A DNA stretch of 64,000 nucleotides from Pseudolysinimonas_A sp947085045 (GTDB lineage: Bacteria > Actinomycetota > Actinomycetes > Actinomycetales > Microbacteriaceae). The first letter of the stretch is position 1, and each line of letters opens with the position of its first letter. The position numbers and the translations under genes were made by a program. Below the pieces are notes generated by a model. It did no database searches and was not told where the DNA came from. It worked only from the letters and a program-made list of their open reading frames with translations. Positions 1 through 9,400 of this stretch are shown in pieces. The stretch spans positions 128,703 to 192,702 of the forward strand of contig CAMTUU010000008.1 of assembly GCA_947085045.1 (NCBI GenBank), read 5' to 3'.

Positions 1-3000
1 GCCACACGACGAGCAGGAATCCGCCGAGGAGGAGCACGACGCCGAGGACCGCACCCCCCGCGCCGAGTTCCCGACCTGTCATGCCCAGCGCCCGCACGGT
101 CACCGGCACGATGGTCTCCGCGCAGGCCGCGAGCGGGTCGGCGGCGCACGGAGCGTCCACGAGCGGAGGCGAGTACCCCGCCGGGTTCACCAGAGCCGCC
201 GCGTTGATGATCGAGCCATCCGGCTGACGTGCGTCGACGACCACCTCGACCGTGAACACCGAGACGGCACCGCGGGCGAGCGCGGGCACGTCCCAGGTGA
301 CCGTTCGCGACGCGGCGTCGTAGCTACCGGCGGCGGTCGCCGCGACGAAGCTCACCCCGGCGGGGAGCACATCCATCACCTGGGTGGGAACGCTGACCCG
401 CGTGCCCTGATTCGACACCGTGACGTCGTAGCTGAGGGTCTCCCCCGGCTCGGCGGCCGCGCGGTCGACCTGCTTCGCGAGCCCGAACCGGTCGTCGGAG
501 GCGGTGATGCCGACCTTCGGCGGCTCGGCGGGCTCGAGCGCGATCCCGGCGAGGTCCTGCGCGTAGCCCGCGACGCTGTTCCAGGCGATCTGATCCGCCT
601 CGACGGTCGGCACGCTCATCTCGAACCCGATGCCGAATCCCTCGCCCGTCGCGTACTGCGCGCTCGAGACGAGGCGCATCGACAGCACCTGGTCGAGCCC
701 GCCCAGATCGGCGGGGTCGGTAGTCCAGTCGTCCGTGCAGGTCGTCGGTACCTGCGTCGGATAGACCTCGGGACGACAGGGATTTCCGGCAGCCGAGTAT
801 TCGACGACGACGTCGGTCGGCGCCGCATCGACGAGGGCCAGCAGCGGACGGAATTCGCTTCCGCGCGGTTCGCCGGCCTGCTGACCGATCACCCCGGTGT
901 CCCCGACGTGCGGGAGGATGTCGTAGAGCACGACGCCCTCGAGGGTCGGCGCGCCGGTGTTGGTCCACTCGATGCGATACCGCGCCGTTCCGTCGGTCAG
1001 CGACACGTGGCCGACGTTCGGGAACGCCTGGGGTAGGGGGTCATAGTCGCCCTGCACCGTCTTGGTGAGCTGGAACTGCCCCGAGGCGGAGGTCGCCGAG
1101 CGGAACGTGGCCGACGCCTCGCAGTGCGCCTCGACGGCAGCAGGGTCGCCGCGCAGCAGCAGGGGATCGGCGCTGCGGTACCCGCCGGGTGCGCACGCCG
1201 ACGAGAGCGAGGTGTCGTCGTAGAACACCTGCGCGGTGTTGGTGTAGACCCCGGGCTGGGGCGGCTTGATCAACTCGAACGCCTCGAGCGCGATGTCGAA
1301 CCGGCCGGCCTGCGCCGGCAGCGCGTCCTGCCGCACGGTGAGCCGGAGCAGAACACGCCCGTCCGCGTAGTCGTCGAGCGCCTCCAGGACGAAGTCGGGG
1401 GCCGTGAGCGGCGTCACCGTCCCGTCGACGGTGAGCGTGACGCCGAGGTCGGCCGGGTCGTCGCCGAGCGTGCTGCCGGCGGGCAGCAGGTCGGTCACCA
1501 CCAGATCGTGCGCGGGCGGGCGCGGCGTGAACAGCGTCGCGCCGAGGCTCACCGCAGCGGTCGGGCCGGTCACGCCCCCGGTCTGCGTCATCGAATTGCG
1601 CACCCCGAGCTGCGATTCGTCGAGGATGAAGAGGTCGGCCGCTTGCGAGGTCTGCGAGTCGGTGGGCGCCGCGCCGTCGCGCAGGAACCAGTCGATCGTC
1701 GCGACGTTGCGCAGAACGTCGAGCCGTTCGACGGTCGGGTCCGCGTACCCCGACACGGTGATCGTGTCGGCGCGCCGGAACTCCTGCGAGTCGTCGCGCG
1801 GGATGACGATCTCGGAGACCTGGCCGATGAACGCCGCGGGAACGACCCAGCCGCGCCACGATCCGCCGGAGACGTCGGGCTCGAGGTCGCGTTCGACGCC
1901 CGCCAGGTCGACGAAGCGCGGCACGTAGCCCGCACCCGGCGCGGTGCCGGAGAAGTCGATGCGCACGCCGAGAACGTGGAAGGCTGGATTCACGCACCTC
2001 GTCGCGGACCCGACGTACACGGAGCCGTTCGGCCCGGTCGGATCGTCGAGGCAGGGGACGGCATCCCGGATCTCGTACTGGAACTCCTCGTACTGGATGC
2101 GCGGAGTGAGCACGTAGCGCGCGGGGGCGGGGTCGAGCAGGGATGCGGGCGACCCCGTGTTGTCGCCGCTCGGCAGCCAGCGCCCCGGGTAGGTGCCGCG
2201 GAGATCGGGGTCGTCGTCGTCGGAGATGTTGAGCGGTCCGGCGGAGCTCTTGCCGAGGGCGTGCGTGCCGGGCAGCGGGTCGTCGCCCGTGTCGAGCGCG
2301 ACGATGGTGCGTTCGGCCGTGCCGGTGGACGGGGTGCCGCCGCCGCGCGGGAGCGCCGTGGCCTCGACCACGTTGATCACCTCGGCGAAAGGCGCGAGAT
2401 CGTCAGTGCCTGCCGTGCCGACGGAGCCGAGCGTCGCGGAGAAGGTCTGCGTGGCGGGTCCCGCTCCCCCGCAGGCGACGGGGACGCTCGTGGCATCCGG
2501 GTACGTCCAGGTGATGAGGCGGGTGGCCGGATCCCACACTCCACCGCCGGAGATCGAGGCCACGACCGGCTCGATGCCAGCCGGGACGGTGTCGGTGACG
2601 GTGAGCGAGCCGGCGTACAGCGAGCCTGCGGGCGGGGAGGCCGGGCACGTCGCGGTGATCGTGTAGTCGATCAGGTCGCCTTCGGCGTAGAAGGAGCGCG
2701 CGCTGGTCTTCGCGACCACGAGCGACACGGCGGCCGTCGCCGTACCCTGAGCGGCCGTCGGCGCGACGGTGTCGTCCATGTCGGCATCAGCGCTCTCGAC
2801 GCGCGGCAGCAGCTGCCAGGTGGTGCCATCCGGCGTCGTGAGGTTCGGCGGCGTCACGGTCAGCACGACGGCCTGCGACGAGCCCGCGGGGATCGAGTCG
2901 GAGAGCACGGCGACGAGGTTCAGGCCATCGGGGCTGACGCTCCACGACTGGATAAACCCGGGAGGGCCGCCGACGAGGTCGTAGTCCCAGCCCGACATGT

Positions 3001-3286
3001 CGACGGAGCCGGCGAGCGGGATGATCAGCTCAGCCCCGCGGCACGCGGGAGCGTTCGTGCCCGAGCACGCGAGGTTGATCTGGTAGGTGAAGTCAGATCC
3101 CGACGGCTGCGTCGTGGCGTTCGTCGACTGGATTCCGACGGTCAGGGCGACGGCGGCCTGCGCGGCGCTCGCGCCACCGAGGACGGAACCCAGGGCGAGC
3201 GCGACGGCGAGGAACAGGGCGAGTGGACGGGAGACGCGGAACTCCGGGCGGGTGGAACCGGTCGGGAGCGCGAGGAAGGTACGCAT
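1..3286 (-). CDS. Large secreted DUF11-type surface protein, C-terminally anchored (runs off left edge)
   Basis: The reading frame is open from an ATG at 3286 to the left edge, so only the last few residues and the stop are missing. Residues 1 to about 48 form a signal peptide: a basic start, a hydrophobic run and ASAAQA before the mature start. The body is beta-rich Thr/Val/Asp/Gly sequence typical of DUF11 or isopeptide-type bacterial surface repeats. Near the C-terminus a DUF11-like unit (roughly 230-700 in the DNA) precedes the motif LGMTG, a long hydrophobic stretch and the window edge. LGMTG resembles an LAxTG-type sorting signal of class E sortases rather than LPxTG. It lies downstream of another giant surface protein, separated by a strong inverted repeat. 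It is probably cell-wall attached and adhesive or structural. The family call is good; the function is inferred. Confidence 0.8.
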   Translation of the reverse strand, partial: MRTFLALPTGSTRPEFRVSRPLALFLAVALALGSVLGGASAAQAAVALTVGIQSTNATTQPSGSDFTYQINLACSGTNAPACRGAELIIPLAGSVDMSGWDYDLVGGPPGFIQSWSVSPDGLNLVAVLSDSIPAGSSQAVVLTVTPPNLTTPDGTTWQLLPRVESADADMDDTVAPTAAQGTATAAVSLVVAKTSARSFYAEGDLIDYTITATCPASPPAGSLYAGSLTVTDTVPAGIEPVVASISGGGVWDPATRLITWTYPDATSVPVACGGAGPATQTFSATLGSVGTAGTDDLAPFAEVINVVEATALPRGGGTPSTGTAERTIVALDTGDDPLPGTHALGKSSAGPLNISDDDDPDLRGTYPGRWLPSGDNTGSPASLLDPAPARYVLTPRIQYEEFQYEIRDAVPCLDDPTGPNGSVYVGSATRCVNPAFHVLGVRIDFSGTAPGAGYVPRFVDLAGVERDLEPDVSGGSWRGWVVPAAFIGQVSEIVIPRDDSQEFRRADTITVSGYADPTVERLDVLRNVATIDWFLRDGAAPTDSQTSQAADLFILDESQLGVRNSMTQTGGVTGPTAAVSLGATLFTPRPPAHDLVVTDLLPAGSTLGDDPADLGVTLTVDGTVTPLTAPDFVLEALDDYADGRVLLRLTVRQDALPAQAGRFDIALEAFELIKPPQPGVYTNTAQVFYDDTSLSSACAPGGYRSADPLLLRGDPAAVEAHCEASATFRSATSASGQFQLTKTVQGDYDPLPQAFPNVGHVSLTDGTARYRIEWTNTGAPTLEGVVLYDILPHVGDTGVIGQQAGEPRGSEFRPLLALVDAAPTDVVVEYSAAGNPCRPEVYPTQVPTTCTDDWTTDPADLGGLDQVLSMRLVSSAQYATGEGFGIGFEMSVPTVEADQIAWNSVAGYAQDLAGIALEPAEPPKVGITASDDRFGLAKQVDRAAAEPGETLSYDVTVSNQGTRVSVPTQVMDVLPAGVSFVAATAAGSYDAASRTVTWDVPALARGAVSVFTVEVVVDARQPDGSIINAAALVNPAGYSPPLVDAPCAADPLAACAETIVPVTVRALGMTGRELGAGGAVLGVVLLLGGFLLVVW

Positions 3287-3394
3287 GTGGAACTCGGATT
3301 CGGGTCGTCGGGGCGCGCACGACAGGGCGCCTTCCCAACCCGGCGAACGTCGTGCCCCTGCCCACCCCTGGTGACAACGCGACGTCTCAATGAT

Positions 3395-3427
3395 TCAAGT
3401 GGGGGACAAGACCTGTCCCCCACTTGA
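3395..3427 (-). terminator. Perfect 14-bp inverted repeat, likely terminator between the two surface-protein genes
   Basis: TCAAGTGGGGGACA (3395-3408) is followed by a 5-nt loop and its exact reverse complement (3414-3427). It sits 22 bases past the stop of the upstream giant gene and before the start of the next. There is no clear T-run on either side, so it may be an I-shaped actinobacterial terminator or a small repetitive palindrome. Confidence 0.6.
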
Positions 3428-3449
3428 TCAACCTGAGTTCACCCCGGAC

Positions 3450-6400
3450 TTAACCCTCAGGCAGGGCCAGCTGCTCGTCATCCTCGTGCCGCCGCCGCCT
3501 CAGCACCGCGAGCAGCAGCACGCCGCCGCTCAGGAGCAGCAGGCCGAGGAGCAGCGGGATCAGCATCGAGTCGACGCCGGTCTGCGCCATCCGCTGCACG
3601 GTCGAGGTGGTCGAGACCTGCGGCCCCGCCGCCGAGCCGTCCGCCGCGAGCGTAGGCAGGGTCGGGTCGCTCACCGCGACGTTGATCAGCTTGGCCCCCG
3701 ACGCGGCGCTCGTCGCGACCGTGACCGAGTAGGTGATCGTCGCCGTCTCGCCGACCAGGAGGCCGCCGGTCCAGGTGAGCACGCCCGCCGCAAACGCGAC
3801 AGCACCGGTGTCGGCCTTCGCGTCGCCGTTGAAGGCGGCGTCGTCGAGCACGTCGGACAGCGAGTCGGTCACGACCGCCGGGTCGGCTCCGGGGATGTCG
3901 GCCCCGCCGGTGTTCGTGACGGTCACCGTGTACGTCACGGAACTGCCCGGCGCCACGATCGTCGCGTCCACGGTCTTCACGATCTCGAGGGCCGCGAGCG
4001 GGTCGGTCGTGATGTCGCAGTCGGTCGCCGTCGCGCAGTCCGCCGCCGCCGGGGCGGCGGGTGCGACCGCCGTCGGCGTCGCACCGTAGGCGACGTTGAC
4101 CAGTTCGGCGTTGCCGCCGCCGGTGATCGTCGCCGTATAGGTCAGCGTCACCGTGTCGCCCGACACCAGCGGGCCGGCCCAGCGGAACGTGTCCGCCGTG
4201 GTCGTGAAGGCACCCGCCACCGGGGTGGCGTCAGGACCCGCGGTGAGGTCGGCGTCGTCGAGCAGGTCGGCGAGAGCATCCCAGACCACCGCGGGGTAGA
4301 GCGAGGTGAAGTCGCCGTCTCCGACGTTCTCGACCTCGATCTCGTAGTCGACGGTGTCGCCGATCCGCAGCAGCGGCGAGGACGGCGTCGCGGTCTTGCT
4401 GACCGTCAGCTCCGGGATCAGGATGTCGGCGAGCTCTTCCGCCTCGTCGGTCACGACCCCGCCGACTCCCGACTCGACGGTGGCCGCATTCGCCCAGCCG
4501 TCATCCTGGCTCGCCTGGCCGTCCGGCAGAACCGCCCGGATCGTCACGTCGAACACGTGCACCGCGTTCGCCGGCAGCGAGGTGCCGTCGGCGACCAGCT
4601 GCAGCTGCGTCTCGCCATCCCAGGTCGGCAGGACGGCGGGCGAACCCGCGCGGCCCGCGGCCGAGACGACGTCGACATCGGTCCCCGCCGGGAGGTCGAG
4701 TTCGTCGACCAGTCCGTAGCTGAGGGCCACGGCCGAGGGGTTGGTCACCGTGATCGTGTAGCTGAGCAGCCAGGAGCCATCAGCCTGCCGCGCCGGGACT
4801 CCCGCGATCTCCTTCGTGACACCCGGGTCCCAGGCCTGCGCACAGATCTCGGCGTCGGCGGTGGCGACTCCGGTCTCGATGGTCGCGGTGTTGCCGAAGC
4901 CGGTGCCGGCTTCGCCCGTATCGAGCACGCAGTCTCCGGCGGCATCGTCACCGGTGACAGCACCTGAATCGATCACGGCACGCACGGTGTAGGTGTGCGA
5001 ACCCGCGGCCGGCAGGATGATCTCTTCGGCGAGGACCGTCGCGGAGTCACCGTTCCAGGTCGGTTCGACGGTCACGCCGAGCGGCTTCGCCACGACGGTC
5101 GGAGCCGCATCGAGCACGATTCCGGCTCCGAACGCGAATTCGTCCTCGAGGGTGTACTCGCTCGCGGACGCACCCGAGGGGTTCGTCACGACGATCCGGT
5201 AGAGCACCAGCCACGTTCCGTCGGCCTGCTGCACCTGCGAGAGCACGGTCTTGCTCACCGTCGGCGTCGGCACGTCGGGAACATCGGCACAGGCGACCGA
5301 GCCGGTGACTCGCGCTCCGACGCCGATCTCGGCCTCGTTGCGCAGACCGCCGGGGCCTTGCGCCGGGTCGCACTGGGTGCCCGACGGGATGCCGGCCGGC
5401 ACCGTGAACCTCACGGTGACCGTGTACACCTCGGTGGTCGGCGTGGTGGGGTCGGTCGCCGCGGGAACCGTGGCGGAGGCCAGTGCGGTGTCGCCCGCGC
5501 CGTCGAAGGCGGCGTTCATCGTCGCCCCGGCCGGGCCGGTCGCCGCGACATCCTCGATCGTCACGTCGGCGGGGAGGCCGAGGGTGTCGGTGAGGGTGTA
5601 CGGAACGGCCGCCGCCGAACGGTTGGTGACGGTCAGCTGGTACTCCAGCGTCCACACCCCGGTCGTCGGGTTCTGCGTCGGCGTACCGACGGTGACCTTC
5701 GCGACACTCGGGTCGTTGAACGGCTCGCACGCTTCGTCGAACGCCGTCGAGATGCCCGCCGTCACCGTCGCGACGTTGCGGAAACCGGTGTTTCCGGCCT
5801 CGCCCGCGTCGGCACGGCAATCCGCCGCCGCCGTCGTGGGGTCGAGGGTGCCGGGGTCGATGACGACGGTCACCTGGTAGGTGTGCGTCTGGCCGGCGGC
5901 CAGCGGCACGTCCAGGGCGATCGCCGTCGCGCCGTCGCCATCCCACGTCTCGGGGGTGACTCCGGCCGGAACGGTCGTGACCGTCGCGGACGTCACCGAC
6001 GACCCGGCACCGAGGGCCAGCTCGTCCTCGAGATCGTAGATCGTGGCGAACGTGCCGTCGGGGTTCTTCACGTCGATCTGGTAGACGACCGTCCACTCGC
6101 CCCCGCCGTCGACCGACGACGAGACGACCGACTTGGTGATCTCCGGCAGCGGGGCGACGGTGATGTCGGCACAGGCCGAGGCCGTACCGAGCACCGTGGT
6201 GCCTGTGCCGGCACGCAGCTCGGCATCGTTTGCGTAGCCGCCAGCCGGCGTGCAGAGCAGGTCAGCCGCGCTGACCGCACCCACCGGGGCGTCGACGTTC
6301 ACCGTGACGGTGTAGATCCGCGTGGTCGAGGTCTGCCCCCCGGTCGGTGCCGGGATGCGGCCCACGCCGGTGAGCAACGCCGTCGCGCCCGAGCCGTCGA

Positions 6401-9400
6401 AGGACGGGTCGGCGCCCGGTCCGGAGACCTGCACGCTGTTGACGCTCGTTCCCGCGGGGAAGTCGAGCGCGTCCTCCACCGTGTAGGCGAGGTCGGTCGG
6501 CGCCGCGTTGGTGTTGCGCACCGTCACCGTGTACACGACGTTCCAGCTGCCGTCGGCCTGCTGGGTGGCGGCGCCGACGGTCTTCTGGATGGTCGGGGCG
6601 ACCGGGGTCGCGCAGGCCTGGGCGCTCGTGTCGGCGATGCCGGTGAGCTTGATCGTCGCCTGGTTCGCGAAACCGCCCGCGGTGCCCGGGACGCAGACGG
6701 CCTGAGCCGTCCCCGCGACCTGGTGCGCGTCGGCGATCACCGTGACCGTGTAGGTCTGCTGCGCACCACCGGCGATCGTCACGGCGTTCGCGATCGCGCC
6801 GCTGCCCGACCAGGCGGGGGTTGCCGCGGTGACCCCCGCGGGCACGACCGCGCTGGCGGAGATCACCTGGATGCCGGTGCCGAACCGGAGCGCGTCGGTG
6901 AGGCTGTACGTGCTCGTGCCGATCGGGCTCGGGTTGGTGACGTCGATCGCGTAGACGATCGTCCAGGTGCCGTCGTCGTTCTGGCTGAACGACGTGATCC
7001 GCTTGCCGATGAGCGGCGCGAAGATCGACTGCACCGTGGCGCAGGAGATGCCGTTGGCATCCGACCCGCTGGTGCAGGTGCCGCCGGTCTGTCCGGAGGC
7101 GAAGGCCGAGTTGGTGACGACCTTGTCGGCGCCGGCGCCGATCGTGACGCTGTAGGTGATGACCGCGGACGCGCCGGCCGCCAGAGCGCCCGACCAGACC
7201 AGGTCCTGCGCGCCGTTCGGGCTGATCGCACTCGCCGCGCCACCGCCGACACTCACGGTGCCGCTCACGTAGGTCGCGTCGTCGAGCACGGCGCTGAGGT
7301 CGTCCAGGACGCGCGCGGGGGTACCCGAGGTGTAGGCGCTCGTGCCGTCGTTGGTGAGGACGACCGTGTACGTCACGGTGTCTCCGGTGCGCACGCCCGC
7401 GGCGGGGGCGTTGCTCGACTTGGTGACGGTGAGCCGCCGTAGGCCGTCGGTGTCGGTCGCGGTCGCCGTCAGCGGCGAGGCGGTGACCGGGTCCGTCGAC
7501 TTCGCGGTCGCCGCGTTGACGATGTTGCCGGTCGCCGTCGAGGCGACCCGCACGACGACCGTGAAGATCGCGGTACTCGCGGCGTTGACGGTGCCGGTGC
7601 CGGCGAGCGTCGAGGTGCCGGCGGCGGCGAGGTCGGTCGCCGGGAAGGTCACCGTGCCCCCGAGGCCGTCAGCATCCTGACCGGTCACGATGCCGCCGGA
7701 GACCCACTCGACGCCGGCCGGAAGGACATCCGTGACGACCGCGCCGAGGACTCCCCGGTCGACGATCGCGTTGTGCGCCGTGATCGTGTACGTCAGGGTG
7801 TCGCCGATCTTCGCGTCGGTGACACCATCGGTCTTCGCAACGGTGATGAGGTCGGTACCGGCGACGACGGTCGAGCAGATGGTCGCGTCGTTGTTGGTCA
7901 GCACCGGGTCGTTCATGATGCCCTCGATCGAGGCGTCGAAGCAGACGGATCCGGTCGCGGTCGGGGTGACCCGCAGTGCGATGGTCTCGGGAACGTTCTT
8001 CTGCAGCTGCCGCGAGGCGCCGACGCCGTCGACCGGGACACAGGTCACAGTGGTCGGGCCGGTCAGCGACGGCGATGTGCAGGCCCAGTCGGCGATCGTC
8101 AGATCCTGGATGGTGAGGCCGGTCGGCACGTTGATCGTGACAGTTCCCGTGGCCAGCTGCGAGCCTCCGCCGTTGTTGACGATGAACGGCACCGTGCCGA
8201 CGCGTCCGACCTGCAGCGGGAAGCGCGAGCCACCCGCGACGCTCAGGTCGGCTTCCTGCGTGGTGGCACACACCGCCGCGGGCTCGACCGCGGAGAGCGA
8301 GGTGGCGGTTGCGGCGACGGAGTTGCAGGCGACCTTGTCTGCCGAGCCGCCGACGAGCGCGGCGTCATAGGCGAAGGTGCGCGATGCACCCGCCGGGAGG
8401 GACGTGATCGTCGCCCGCAGCGCACTCGCGCCGGATGCCGGGGTCGTCCAGTCACCAGTGGTCGTGCCCGAGTAGACGTTCGGTCGGGGCGGGTTCGTCG
8501 AGGTCGAGTACGCGAGCGTGACGTCGCCCGGCACGCCGCTGACGGATGCCAGCGCCTCCTTGACCGTGCTTCCGCGGCCCGTTCCGGCCGTGGCGTCGCT
8601 CGTGCCGGAATCACCGATGTAGGGCAGCACGTCGTACGCGACGACGTTGTTCACCTGAGCGGTACCGGAGTTGGTAATCGTGATGCGGTACTTGATCGAG
8701 CTGGCTCCCGGCGGGACGCCCACGAGTACGTTCGAGTTCGCGATCCAGTCGCAGCCGTCGGGGCTGCCCGCGTTCGGGCGGCAGATCTCCTTGAGCACCG
8801 TCAGTGCGGGGGTGCCGGTGACCGTTGCGTTGATCGTGGTCGTCGAGTAGATGTCAGCCGAGTTCCCGTCGGCCGCGAGGTCGACGGTCTCGGTGTAGCT
8901 GAACGGGCTGCGGTTGAAGACGCCGCGGTTGGCATCGCCGACGAGCATTCTCGCCTGCGTCACTCCGGCGGGCGCGGAGGTCGTCGGAGACGTCACGGGG
9001 TAGAGCGACGGCAGCACCGGGCTACTGCCCCCCGGCCCGATGGTGAGCGCCGACGGCCAGGTCGCGACGATGATGTTGCGCAGCTCTCCGGCGATCGTCA
9101 CCTGCCGCTGTACGACGGTCGTGCCTGCCGGAGGCGCGGCCGACCAGCTGTAGGAGTTGATGTTCCACCCGAACGGCGCGATGAACACGTACTGTGGAAC
9201 GATCGAGTTGCTGTTCGGCGCCGTACCGACCTGACCGGACACCCCCCAGGTGACTGTGCTGCCCGCGACGATGTTGCCGCCGCCAGCGACCGTCGGCCCG
9301 CCCCCGAAGGCATAAATCGTGGGCACCCCCGAGGGCGGGGGCGTCGCCTGCAGTGTGACCGTGCGCGACACCGTAGCGGTCAGCGGCGTGAGCGACGGGT

